Origin: Lagopus muta
Taxonomy: Eukaryota > Chordata > Aves > Galliformes > Phasianidae
Reading direction: 5' to 3'
Length of the DNA: 64,000 bases
Assembly (NCBI RefSeq): GCF_023343835.1
Contig: NC_064467.1
Coordinates: 1 to 64,000 of the forward strand
Each line of letters begins with the position of its first letter. The first letter of the stretch is position 1. The translations under genes were made by a program, and so were the position numbers. Below are positions 13,201-27,100 of this stretch, one piece after another. The notes under the pieces were generated by a model. It was not told the DNA's origin and made no database searches. It saw only the letters and a program-made list of their open reading frames with translations.

Positions 13201-15164
13201 CTATGAGGTGCTATGGGGTGTTATGGGGCGCTATGGGGAGCTATGGGGTCTCTATGGGGAGCTATGGGGTGCTATGAGGTGCTATTGGGTCTCTATGGGG
13301 CGCTATGGGGTGCTATGGGGTCTCTATGGGGTGCTATGGGGTCTCTATGGGGCGCTATGGGGAGCTATTGGGTCTCTATGGGGTGTTATGGGGCTCTATG
13401 GGGTGCTATGGGGCGCTATGGGGTGCTATTGGGTCTCTATGGGGTGCTATGGGGCTCTATGGGGTGTTATGGGGCTCTATGAGGTGCTGTTGGGTCTCTA
13501 TGGGGCGCTATGGGGTGCTATGCAGTGTTATGGGTCTTTATGGGGTGCCATGGGGTGCTATGGGGTGCTATGGGGTGCTATTGGGTCTCTATGGGGCGCT
13601 ATGGGGTCTCTATGGGGAGCTATGGGGTCTCTATGGGGAGCTGTGGGGTGCTATGGGGTGCTATTGGGTCTCTATGGGGCGCTATGGGGTCTCTATGGGG
13701 AGCTATGGGGTCTCTATGGGGAGCTATGGGGTGCTATTGGGTCTCTATGGGGTGCTATTGGGTCTCTATGCGGTGCTATGAGATGCTATTGGGTCTCTAT
13801 GGGGCGCTATGGGGTGCTATGAGATGCTATTGGGTCTCTATGGGGCGCTATGGGGTGCTATGGGGTCTCTATGGGGTGCTATGGGGTGTTATGGGGCGCT
13901 ATGGGGCACTATGGGGTGTTAAGGGGTGTTATGGGGCTCTATGGGGTCTCTATAGGATGCTATGGGGTGCTATTGGGTCTCTATGGGGCGCTATGGGGTG
14001 TTAAGGCGTGTTATGGGGTCTCTATGGGGCGCTATAGGGTTTCTGTGGGTAGCTATGGGGTGTTATGGGGTCTCTATGGGAGCTATGGGGTGCTATGGGG
14101 TCTCTATGGGGCGCTATGAGGAGCTATGGGGTCTCTATGAGGTGCTATAGGGTGCTATGGGGCTCTATGGGGTCTCTATAGGATGCAATGGGGCTCTATG
14201 GGGAGCTTTGGGGTGCTATGGGGTCTCTATGGGGTGCTATGAGGTGCTATGGGGTGTTATGGAGCGCTATGGGGAGCTATGGGGTCTCTATGGGGTCTCT
14301 ATGGGGAGCTGTGGGGTGCTATGGGGTGCTATGGGGTGCTATGGGGAGCTATGGGGTCTTTATAGGATGCTATGGGGTGCTATGGGGTCTCTATGGGGCG
14401 CTATGGGGCGCTATGGGGTGCTATGGGGTGCTATGGGGAGCTATGGGGTCTTTATAGGATGCTATGGGGTGCTATGGGGTCTCTATGGGGAGCTATGGGG
14501 CGCTATGGGGTGCTATGCGGAGCTATGGGGAGCTATGGGGTGCTATGGGGTGTTATGGGGAGCTATGGGGTGCTATGGGGTGCTATTGGGTCTCTATGGG
14601 GTGCTATGGGGTGTTATGGGGCTCTATGGGGTGCTATGGGGTGTTATGGGGTGCTATGGGATGCTATGGGGAGGTATGGGGTGCTATGGGGCTCTATGGG
14701 GTGCTATGGGGTGTTATGGGGTGTTATGGGGCGCTATGGGGCGCTATGGGGTGCTATGGGGTGTTATGGGGTGTTATGGGGCGCTATGGGGAGCTATGGG
14801 GCGCTATGGGGAGCTATGAGATGCTATTGGGTCTTTATGGGGTGCTATGGGGTCTCTCTGGGGTGCTATGGGGTCTCTATGGGGCGCTATGGGGCGCTGT
14901 GGGGTGCTATGGGGTCTCTATGGGGTGCTATGAGGTGCTATTGGGTCTCTATGGGGTGCTACGGGGTGTTATGGGGTTCTATGGGGTGTTATGGGGTGTT
15001 ATGGGTCTTTATGGGGCGCTATGGGGCGCTATGGGGTGCTATGGGGCTCTATGGGGTCTCTATAGGATGCTATGGGGTGGTATGGGTTGCTATGGGGTGC
15101 TATTGGGTCTCTATGGGGTGCTATGGGGTGCTATGGGGAGCTATGGGGTCTCTATGGGACTCTG

Positions 15165-15195
<31 letters not shown>

Positions 15196-18100
15196 AGGTG
15201 CTATGAGGTGCTATGGGGTGTTATGGGGCGCTATGGGGAGCTATGGGGTCTCTATGGGGAGCTATGGGGTGCTATGAGGTGCTATTGGGTCTCTATGGGG
15301 CGCTATGGGGAGCTATGGGGTCTCTATGGGGTGTTATGGGGCTCTATAGGGTCTCTATGGGGAGCTATGGGGAGCTGTGGGTCTCTATGGGGAGCTATGG
15401 GGTCTCTATGGGGAGCTATGGGGTGCTATGGGGTCTCTATGGGGTGCTATGGGTCTCTATGGGGTCTCTATAGGATGCTATTGGGTCTCTATGGGGTGCT
15501 ATGGGGCTCTATGGGGTCTCTATGGGGAGCTATGGGGTGCTATGGGGTCTCTATGGGGTGCTATGCGGCTCTATGGGGTCTCTATGGGGTGCTATGGGGT
15601 CTCTATGGGGTGCTATTGGGTCTCTATGGGGAGCTATGGGGTCTCTATGGGGTGCTATGAGGTGCTATTGGGTCTCTATGGGGTGCTATGGGGCTCTATG
15701 GGGTGTTATGGGGCTCTATGGGGCGCTATGGGGCGCTATGGGGTGCTATGGGGCTCTATGGGGTCTCTATGGGGAGCTATGGGGTCTCTGTGGGACTCTG
15801 GGTCTCTATGGGGCGCTATGAAGAGCTATGGGGTCTCTATAGGATGCTATGGGGTGTTATGGGGCGCTATGGGGTGCTATTGGGTCTCTATGGGGCGCTA
15901 TGGGGTGTTAAGGGGTGCTATGGGGTCTCTATGGGTCTCTATGGGGTCTCTATGGGTCTCTATGGGGTCTCTATGGGTCTCGTCTCTGTGGGTCTCTATG
16001 GGTCTCTATGGGTTTCTGTGGGGCTCTATGGGGTCTCTGTGGGGTTCTATGGGGTTTCTTGGGTCTCTATGGGTCTCTATGGGTCTCTATGGGTCTCTAT
16101 GGGTCTCTATGGGGTCTCTGTGGGTCTCTATGGGTCTCTGGGTCTCTGTGGGGCTCTATGGGTCTCTATGGGGCTCTATGGGATCTCTATGGGGCTCTAT
16201 GGGTCTCTATGGGGCTCTATGGGGTCTCTATGGGGCTCTGTGCGTTTCTATGGGGTCTCTTCGTTGGTCCCCACCCCACACTTGTGGGTCCCGCCCCACA
16301 GATGTGCTGGGCAACGCCTACGTGTCGCTGTTCTTCGCCGGGGGGCAGCGCCCCGAAGTGGCCAGGAGGGCTTTGGGGGCTTATGGACAGGCGGTATGGG
16401 GCTGGGGGGGGCTATGGGGTGGTTATGGGGTGCTATGGGGTGCTATGGGGTGCTATGGGGTGTTATGGGGGGATATGGGAGGATATGGGGTGCTATGGGG
16501 TGTTATGGGGTGGATATGGGGGGATATGGGGTGCTATGGGGTGGATATGGGGTGCTATGAGGTGGATGTGTGGTGCTATGGGGTGGATATGGGGTGGCTA
16601 TGGGGAGGATATGGGGTGGGTATGGAGTGCTATGGGGTGTTATGGGGGGGTATGGGGTGCTATGGGGTGCTATGGGGTGTCTATGGGGTGTCTATGGGGT
16701 GTTATGGGGTGGATATGGGGGGATATGGGGGGATATGGGGTGGTTATGGGGTGGATATGGGGTGGGTAAGGGGTGCTATGGGGGGATATGGGGTGCTATG
16801 GGGTGCTATGGGGTGGATATAGGGTGCTATGGGGTGGCTATGGGGTGCTATGGGATGCTATGGGGTGTTATGGGGTGGATATGGGGGGATATGGGGTGGT
16901 ATGGGGTGTTATGGGGTGGATATGGGGTGCTATGGGGTGCTATGGGGTGTTATGGGGGGATATGGGGTGCTATGGGGTGTTATGGGGGGATATGGGGTGA
17001 TATGGGGTGGATATGGGGGGATATGGGGTGGTTATGGGGTGCTATGGGGTGGATGTGTGGTGCTATGGGGTGCTATGGGGTTTTATGGGGTGGATATGGG
17101 GTGGATATGGGGTGGATATGGGGTGCTATGGGGTGTTATGGGGTGTTATGGGGGGATATGGGGTGCTATGGGGTGTTATGGGATGCTATGGGGTGTTATG
17201 GGGTGGATATGGGGTGGATATGGGGTTTTATGGTGTGGATATGGGGTGCTATGGGTTGCTATAGGGTGTTATGGGGTGGTTATGGGGTGCTATGGGGTGG
17301 TTATGGGGTGGATATGGGGTGGATATGGGGTGGGTAAGGGGTGCTATGGGGGGATATGGGGTGCCATGGGGCAGATATGGGGTGCTATGGGGTGCTATGG
17401 GGTGGATATAGGGTGCTATGGGGTGGCTATGGGGTGCTATGGGGTGCTATGGGGTGGATATAGGGTGCTATGGGGTGGCTATGGGGTGGCTATGGGGTGC
17501 TATGGGATGCTATGGGGTGTTATGGGGTGGATATGGGGGGATATGGGGTGGGTATGGGGTGTTATGGGGTGTTATGGGGGGATATGGAGGGATATGGGTT
17601 GCTATGGGGTGGGTATGGGGTGGCTGTGGGGTGGCTATGGGGTGCTATGGGGTGGTTATGGGGTGTTATGTGGTGTTATGGGGGGTATGGGGTGGGTATG
17701 GGGTGCTATGGGGTAATATGGGGTGCTATGGGGTGTTATGGGGTGGCTATGGGGTGCTATGGTGTATTATGGGGGGGATATAGGGGGCTATGGGGTGGCT
17801 ATGGGGTGCTATGGGGTGCTATGGGGTGCTATGGGGGGATATGGGGTGCTATGGGGTGTTATGGGGTGGGTATGGGGTGGATATGGGATGGGTATGGGGT
17901 GGATATGGGGGAGATATGGGGTGTTATGGGGTGGGTATGGGGGGATATGGGTGGATATGGGGTGGATATGGGGGAGATATGGGGTGTTATGGGGTGGGTA
18001 TGGGGGGATATGGGGTGCTATGGGGGGATATGGGGTGCTATGGGGTGTTATGGGGTGGATATAGGGTGCTATGGGGTGGATATGGGGTGGCTATGGGGAG

Positions 18101-21100
18101 GATATGGGGTGCTATGGGGCAGATATGGGGTGCTATGGGGTGTTATGGGGTGGATATGGGGTGCTATGGGGTGTTATGGGGGGATATGGGGTGCTATGGG
18201 GTGCTATAGGGTGTTATGGGGTGGTTATGGGGTGCTATGGGGTGTTATGGGGGGGATATGGGGGGATATGGGGTGGGTATGGAGTGGATATGGGGTGGGT
18301 ATGGGGTGGTTATGGGGTGCTATGGGGTGGATGTGTGGTGCTATGGGGTGCTATGGGGTTTTATGGGGTGGATATGGGGTGGATATGGGGTGCTATGGGG
18401 CAGATATGGGGTGCTATGGGGCAGATATGGGGTGCTGTGGGGCTGTCGGAGGGCTGTGGGGTCCCTGTGGGTCTCTATGGGTCTCTATGGGATTCTATGG
18501 GGCACTGTGGGGCTCTGCGGGGTCTCTATGGGTCTCTATGGGTCCCTATGGGGTTTCTGTGGGTCTCTATGGGGTTTCTATGGGTCTCTATGGGTCTCTA
18601 TGGGTCTCTATGGGTCCCTGTGGGTCCCTATGGGTCTCAATGGGACTCTATGGGGCGCTGTGGGTCTCTATGGGGTCTCTATGGGTCTCTATGGGGTTTC
18701 TATGGGTCTCTATGGGTCGCTATGGGTCCCTATGGGTTCCTATGGGTCTCTATGGGTCTCTATGGGGAGCTGTGGGTCTCTATGGAGTTTCTATGGGGTC
18801 TCTGTGGGGTTCCTATGGGTCTTTATGGGTCTCTATGGGATTCTATGGGGCGCTGTGGGGCTCTATGGGGTTTCTATGGGGTCTCTATGGGGCGCTGTGG
18901 GGCCCTATGGGGCCATATGGTTCCCTATGGGTCTCTATGGGGTGCTGTGGGTCTCTATGGGTCGCTATGGGTCCCTATGGGGTTTCTGTGGGTCTCTAGG
19001 GGGCGCTGTGGGTCTCTATGGGTCTCTATGGGCCCCTATGGGGTTTCTGTGGGTCTCTATGGGGTTTCTATGGGTCTTTATGGGGTTTCTATGGGTTTCT
19101 ATGGGTCGCTATGGGTCTCTATGGGCCCCTATGGGGTTTCTATGGGTCTCTATGGGTCTCTATGGGTCTCTATGGGTCTCTATGGGTCTCTATGGGTCTC
19201 TAAGGGTCGCTGTGGGTCACAGTGGCTTCTGCCCCATAGGAAAAAGTTGACCCGACGGCCGCCTCCAATCCCGACCTCCACCTCAACCGCGCCACGGTGA
19301 GAGCCAATAGGAGCAAGGGGCGGGACGCCGGGCGGCCAATGGGAACGGCGGGGGATGGAAGGGGGGCGGGGCTACAGGATCTATGGGGCGCTATGGGGTT
19401 TCTATGGGTTCCTATGGGGCTCTATGGGGCTCTATGGGGTTCTATGGGGTTTCTGTGGGGCTCTATGGGGCGGGACCGGAAGCGAGGGCGGGACTTCCGC
19501 CGCTTTCAACCAATCCCCGCAGCTGCTGCAGTTCGAAGAGAACTACGGGGCCGCCCTGGATGGCTACGCGCGGGCTGCGGCTCTGGCTCCTGATTGGCCC
19601 GAGCCGCGCATGCGCCGTGCCAGGCTGCTGGATTACTTGGGGCGGATCTGCGCCGCCCTGGGTGCAGCGGTGAGCGGAAGTGGGCGGGGCTTGGGGCGGA
19701 AGTGGCGGGGTTTGGTGTGGAGGGACGATTCGCGGGTCGGGATGTGGTGAACGGAAGTGGGCGGGGCGCTGGCCGGAAGTGGGCGGGCCTTGGGTGGGAA
19801 GTAGGCGGAGATTGGGTGAAGTGAGCGGGAGGGACGGGGTTACTTGAGTGTATAGTGATAAAGAGCGGAAGTGGGCGGGGCGTGGCCCGGAAGTGGGCGT
19901 GGGTTGGGTGTAATCGGTTGAATGGAGGGGAGGCGGGGCGTGGACCGGAAGTGAGCGGGGCGTGGGTGTAGTGGGTGAATGCAGGGGGGCGTGGTTTGGG
20001 CAGCGGGGTGGGCGGAGCTTGGGTGGGAAGTCGGCGGTGATTGGGTGAGTTGAGGTGGAGGGATCGTGCTTACGGAGTGTATAGGGATATGAAACGGAAG
20101 TGGGCGGGGCGTGGGCCGGAAGTGGGCGGGGGGGATCTAATGGGTAAATAATGGGAAGCGGGGTTTGGGGAGTGGGATGGGAGGGGCTTGGGGCGGAAGT
20201 GGGCGTTGATTGGGTGGGGTGAGCGGGAGGGGGCGTGGTTACTGGGTGAGTAGGGATAAGGAGCGAAAGTGGGCGGAGATGGGGGCGGAAGTGGGCGTGG
20301 CTTTGCGTGTAGGGATGATTTGGGGTTCGGGATGGGGTGAACGGAAGTGGGCGGGGCGCTGGGCGGAAGTGGGCGGGGATTGGAAAGTGTGTAGGGGGCG
20401 TAATACTGCGGGAATGGGCGGGGTGGTTAAGCGGAAGTAGGCGTGGCATGGGCCGGAAGTGAGCGTTAGAAGTGGGTAGGCGTGGCTTTCGAGGTGCGTG
20501 CATCGTTACCGGAAGTGGGAAGTGGTGTCGTCCGGAAGTGGGTGGGGCTTTGATCGGAAGTGGGGGTGGATTGGGTTTTTGGGGGACGAGGTTTTTCGGG
20601 GAAGGCTGTGGTGGGTGTTTAACCGGAAGTGGCCGATGCCATGGCAGGAAGTGGGCGTGGCAAGGGCCGGAAGTGGGCGTTATAAGTGAGTAGGCGTGGC
20701 TTTGGAGACACGTGTATCGATACCGGAAGTGGGGGTGGCGTTGGTCGGAAGTGGGGGTGCATTGGGTGTTTGGGGGACGAGGGTGGCGTGGTTTTCTGGG
20801 GCAGGCTTTGATTGGTGTTTAACCGGAAGTGGCCGAACTTTTGGCCGGAAGTGGGCGTGTCATTGGCCGGAAGTGGGCGCTATGGGTGGGTAGCTTTGGA
20901 GGCACGTGCATGGTTACCGGAAGTGGGGGTGTCGTTTGTCGGAAGTGGGGGTGCATTGGGTGTTTGGGGGACGAGGGTGGCGTGGTTTTGTGGGGCAGGC
21001 TTTGATTGGTGTTTAACCGGAAGTGTGCGTGTCATGGACCGGAAGTGGGCGTGGCATGGGCCGGAAGTGGGCGCTATGGGTGGGTAGGCGTGGCTTTGGG

Positions 21101-24100
21101 GACACGTGCATCGATACCGGAAGGGGGGTGGCTTTGGTCGGAAGTGGGGGTGCATTGGGTGTTTGGGGGACGAGGGTGGCGTGGTTTTCTGGGGCAGGCT
21201 TTGATTGGTGTTTAACCGGAAGTGGCCGATGGCTGGGCCGGAAGTGGGCGTGTCATGGACCGGAAGTGGGTGTGGCATTGGTCGGAAGTAGGGGTGCATT
21301 GGGTGTTTGGGGGACGAGGGTGGCGTGGTTTTCAGGGGCAGGCTTTGATTGGTGTTTAACCGGAAGTGGCCGATGCCTGGGCCGGAAGTGGGCGTGGCAT
21401 AGGCCGGAAGTGGGCGCTATGGGTGGGTAGGCGTGGCTTTGGAGGCACGTGCATCGTTACCGGAAGTGGGGGTGGTGTTGGTCGGAAGTGGGGGTGCATT
21501 GGGTGTTTGGGGGACGAGTGTGGCGTGGTTTTCTGGGGCAGGCTTTGATTGGTGTTTAACCGGAAGTGTGCGTGTCATGGGCCGGAAGTGGGCGTGGCAT
21601 GGGCCGGAAATGGGCGTTTTAAGTGGGTAGGCGTGGCTTTGGAGGCACGTGCATTGATACCGGAAGTAGGGGTGCATTGTGTGTTTGGGGGACGAGGGCG
21701 GCGTGGTTTTCCGGGGCAGGCTGTGATTGGTGTTTAACCGGAAGTGGGCGTGGCATGGACCGGAAGTGGGCGTGACATGGACCGGAAGTGACTGTTTTCA
21801 CCCCCCCAAAACCAGGGCAAGGCCCGGGGCCGGAGGCGCAGGGCGCTGTCGCCGTCGCTGCTGGGATCTCTGGGGGAAGCCGTGACCCCGATGGCGGCGC
21901 TGGGGGACGGGGACAACGTGGGGCGGGCGCTGCTGGGCCGAGTGCTGGGCTGCGTGCTGCCCGACGAGAGAGTGCCCATGTGGGTCTGGGAGCAAAGATG
22001 GCTTCCCTTCGCCCCATAGAATCACGTAGAGACCCATAGAACCCCATAGAGACCCATAGAGACCCATAGAACCCTGTAGAGACCCATAGAAGCCCATAGG
22101 GACCCATAGAAGCCTATAGAGACCCATAGAGACCCATAGGGACCCCATAGGGACCCCATAGAGACCCAATAGATACCCATAGAGCCCCACAGACCCCATA
22201 GAGACCCATAGAGTCCCATACAGACCCATAGAACCCCATAGAGACCCATAGAACCTCAGGGAGACCCATAGAACCCCATAGAGACCCATAGAGACCCATA
22301 GAAACTCATGGAGACCCATAGAACCTCAGGGAGACCCATAGAACCCCATAGAGACCCATAGAGACCCATAGAAACTCATGGAGACCCATAGAGACTCATG
22401 AAGCCCCACAGACCCCATAGAGACCCATAGAGACCCATAGATCCCACAGAGCTTCATAGAGACTCGTAGAGATCCATAGAGACCCATAGGGACCCATAGA
22501 AACCCCATAGATCCCACAGAGACCCATAGAGAACCCTATAGGGACCCATAGAACCCCATAGAGACCCATAGAGACCCCATAGAAGCCCATAGAGACCCAT
22601 AGAACCGCACAAAGACCCATAGAGACCCATAGAAGCTCATGGAGACCCATAGAGACTCATGAAGCCCCATAGACCCCATAAAGACCCACAAGGACCCATA
22701 GAGAACCCCATAGGGACCCATAGAACCCCATAGGGACCCATAGAACCCCACAGAGACCCATAGAGACCCCATAGAAGCCCATAGGGACCCATAGGGACCC
22801 ACAGAGACCCAATAGATACCTATAGAGCCCCACAGACCCCATAGAGACCCAGAGACCCTATAGAGCCCCATAGAGACCCCATAGCGCCCCATAAAGACCC
22901 CATAGACCTGTATAGAGACCCTATACTGCCCCATAGCTCCCCATACCACCCTATAGAGACCCCATAGGACCCCATATTGCCCCATAGCTCCCCATACCAC
23001 CCCATAGAGACCCCATAGAACCCCATAGCTCCCCATACCACCCCATAGAGACCCCATAGGACCCCATGCTGCCCCATAGCTCCCCATACCACCCCATAGG
23101 GACCCCATAGCTCCCCATACCACCCCATAGAGACCCCATAGGACCCCATGCTGCCCCATAGCTCCCCATACCACCCCATAGAGACCCCATAGCTCCCCAT
23201 ACCACCCCATAGAGACCCCATAGGACCCCATGCTGCCCCATAGCTCCCCATACCACCCCATAGGGACCCCATAGCTCCCCATACCACCCCATAGAGACCC
23301 CATAGGACCCCATGCTGCCCCATAGCTCCCCATACCACCCCATAGAGACCCCATAGAACCCCATAGCTCCCCATACCACCCCATAGAGACCCCATAGGAC
23401 CCCATGCTGCCCCATAGCTCCCCATACCACCCCATAGCTCCCCATAGCTCCCCATACCACCCCATAGAGACCCCATAGGACCCCATAGCTCCCCATACCA
23501 CCCCATAGAGACCCCATATAACCCCATAGCTCCCCATACCACCCCATAGGGACCCCATAGAACCCCATAGCTCCCCATAGCTCCCCATACCACCCCATAG
23601 AGACCCCATAGAACCCCATAGCTCCCCATAGTTCCCCATACCACCCCATAGAGACCCCATAGGACCCCATGCTGCCCCATAGCTCCCCATACCACCCCAT
23701 AGAGACCCCATAGCTCCCCATACCACCCCATAGAGACCCCATAGAACCCCATAGCTCCCCATACCACCCCATAGAGACCCCATAGGACCCCATGCTGCCC
23801 CATAGCTCCCCATACCACCCCATAGAGCCCCATGGAGACCCCTTACTGCCCCATAGCGCCTCATACCACCCCATAGAGCCCTACAGAACCCCATAGAGAC
23901 CCCATAGCACCCCATAGAGCCCCCATACTGCCCTGTAGCGCCCCGTAGCCCCCCACAGAGCATCCCATAATGCCCTCTCTGTGCCCCACAGCGCTGTGGG
24001 GCTGTCGGATGGGACGGGCTCGGTGGTGCTGAGCGTTTACAACGCGGCCCCAGGATGGGGGTTGGCCGTGGGGGACGCAGTCGCCGTGGGGCAGCCCCAC

Positions 24101-27100
24101 GTCCGCCGTCATCACATCCAGCATCAGGGCAAGGTGAGGCACTGGGATGGGACTGGGATGGACTGGGATGGACTGGGAGGGACTGGGAGGGGGTTATGGG
24201 GCACTGGGGGGGACTGGGATGGACTGGGAGGGACTGGGATGGACTGGGATGGGGTTATGGGGCACTGGGATGGACTGGGAGGGACTGGGAGGGGGTTATG
24301 GGGCACTGGGAGGGACTGGGAGGGGGTTGTGGGGCACTGGGATGGGACTGGGAGGGACTGGGATGGACTGGGAGGGACTGGGAGGGGGTTATGGGGCACT
24401 GGGGGGCACTGGGGGGTACTGGGAGGGGGTTATGGGGCACTGGGAGGGACTGGGAGGGACTGGGTGGCAACTGGGAGTAACTGGGATGGACTGGGAGGGA
24501 CTGGGAGGGGGTTATGGGGCACTGGGGGGGACTGGGAGGGACTGGGGGGCAACTGGGAGGGACTGGGATGGGGTTATGGGGCACTGGGGGGCAACTGGGA
24601 GGGACTGGGATGGGGTTATGGGGCACTGGGGGGCACTGGGATGGACTGGGAGGGGGTTATGGGGCACTGGGAGGGACTGGGATGGACTGGGTCGCAACTG
24701 GGAGGGACTGGGAGGGGGTTATGGGGCACTGGGAGGGACTGGGATGGACTGGGATGGACTGGGAGGGGGTTATGGGGCACTGGGAGGGACTGGGGGGCAA
24801 CTGGGAGGGACTGGGATGGACTGGGATGGGGTTATGGGGCACTGGGAGGGACTGGGAGGGACTGGGAAGGACTGGGAGGGACTGGGATGGACTGGGAGTA
24901 ACTGGGATGGACTGGGAGGGACTGGGAGGGGGTTATGGGGCACTGGGGGGGACTGGGATGGACTGGGAGGGGGTTATGGGGCACTGGGATGGGACTGGGA
25001 TGGACTGGGAGGGGGTTATGGGGCACTGGGATGGACTGGGTGGCAACTGGGATGGACTGGGAGGGACTGGGAGGGGGTTATGGGGCACTGGGAGGGACTA
25101 GGGGGCAACTGGGAGGGACTGGGATGGACTGGGAGGGGGTTATGGGGCACTGGGGGGGGACTGGGAGGGACTGGGATGGGGTTATGGGGCACTGGGAGGG
25201 ACTGGGAGGGGGTTATGGGGCACTGGGATGGACTGGGAGGGGGTAACTGGGAGGGACTGGGATGGACTGGGATGGGGATATGGGGCACTGGGGGGGACTG
25301 GGATGGACTGGGAGGGGGTTGTGGGGCACTGGGGGGGACTGGGAGGGACTGGGAGGGGGTTATGGGGCACTGGGAGGGACTGTGATGGACTGGGAGTAAC
25401 TGGGATGGACTGGGAGGGGGATATGGGGTACTGGGAGGGACTGGGATGAACTAGGGGGCAACTGGGAGGGACTGGGATGGACTGGGATGGGATTATGGGG
25501 CACTGGGATGGGACTGGGAGCAACTGGGGGGCAACTGGGAGGGACTGGGGAGTAACTGGGATGGGGTTGTGGGGCACTGGGGGGTAACTGGGAGGGACTG
25601 GGATGGGGTTATGGGGCACTGGGGGGGACTGGGATGGACTGGGAGGGGGTTATGGGGCACTGGGATGGACTGGGATGGGGTTATGGGGCACTGGGGGGTA
25701 ACTGGGAGGGGGATATGGGGCACTGGGAGGGACTGGGGGGGGTAACTGGGAGGGACTGGGATGGACTGGGAGGGACTGGGATGGGGTTATGGGGCACTGG
25801 GAGGGACTGGGATGGACTGGGATGGGGTTATGGGGCACTGGGAGGGACTGGGTGGCAACTGGGAGGGACTGGGATGGACTGGGAGTAACTGGGATGGACT
25901 GGGAGGGACTGGGAGGGGGTTATGGGGCACTGGGAGGGATTGGGATGGACTGGGAGGGGGTTATGGGGCACTGGGATGGACTGGGATGGACTGGGTCGCA
26001 ACTGGGAGGGACTGGGAGGGGGTTATGGGGCACTGGGGGGACTGGGATGGACTGGGACGGGGTTGTGGGGCACTGGGAGGGACTGGGATGGACTGGGAGT
26101 AACTGGGATGGACTGGGAGGGACTGGGAGGGGGTTATGGGGCACTGGGGGGGACTGGGAGGGACTGGGGGGGGGTTATGGGGCACTGGGATGGACTGGGA
26201 GGGGGTTATGGGGCACTGGGAGGGACTGGGATGGACTGGGAGTAACTGGGATGGACTGGGAGGGGGTTATGGGGCACTGGGAGGGACTGGGATGGACTGG
26301 GAGTAACTGGGATGGACTGGGAGGGGGTTATGGGGCACTGGGGGGGACTGGGAGGGACTGGGATGGGGTTGTGGGGCACTGGGATGGACTGGGAGGGACT
26401 GGGAGGGGGTTATGGGGCACTGGGAGGGACTGGGATGGACTGGGATGGGGTTATGGGGCACTGGGGGGGACTGGGATGGACTGGGAGGGGGTTGTGGGGC
26501 ACTGGGAGGGACTGGGATGGACTGGGAGGGACTGGGAGGGGGTTGTGGGGCACTGGGAGGGACTGGGTGGCAACTGGGATGGACTGGGAGTAACTGGGAT
26601 GGACTGGGAGGGACTGGGATGGGGTTATGGGGCACTGGGAGGAACTGGGAGGATCTGGAGGCCCCTACTGGTCCCTACTGGTCCATACAGATCCCTACTG
26701 GTCCTTACTGGTCCTTACTGGTCCCTACTGGTCCCTATGGGTCTATATTGGTCCCTACTGGTCCCTATTGGTCCTTACTGGTCCCTACTGGTCTATACTG
26801 GTCCATACTGGTCTATATTGGTCCCTACTGGTCTATACTGGTCTATACTGGTCCATACTGGTCTATATTTGTCCCTACTGGTCCCTACTCGCCCATACTG
26901 ATCTATACTGGTCCATACTGGCCCATATTGGTCCCTATTGGTCCTTACTGGTCCCTACTGGTCTATACTGGTCCATACTGGTCTATATTGGTCCCTACTG
27001 GTCCCTACTGGTCCATACTGGCCCATACTGATCTATACTGGTCCATACTGGCCCATATTGGTCCCTACTGGTCCTTACTGGTTCCTACTGGTCTCTACTG

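Noticed and set aside
24147-25385. 412-aa Gly/Trp-rich frame
   Set aside because: Product of the GGGACTGGGA array in TTC5 intron 9.
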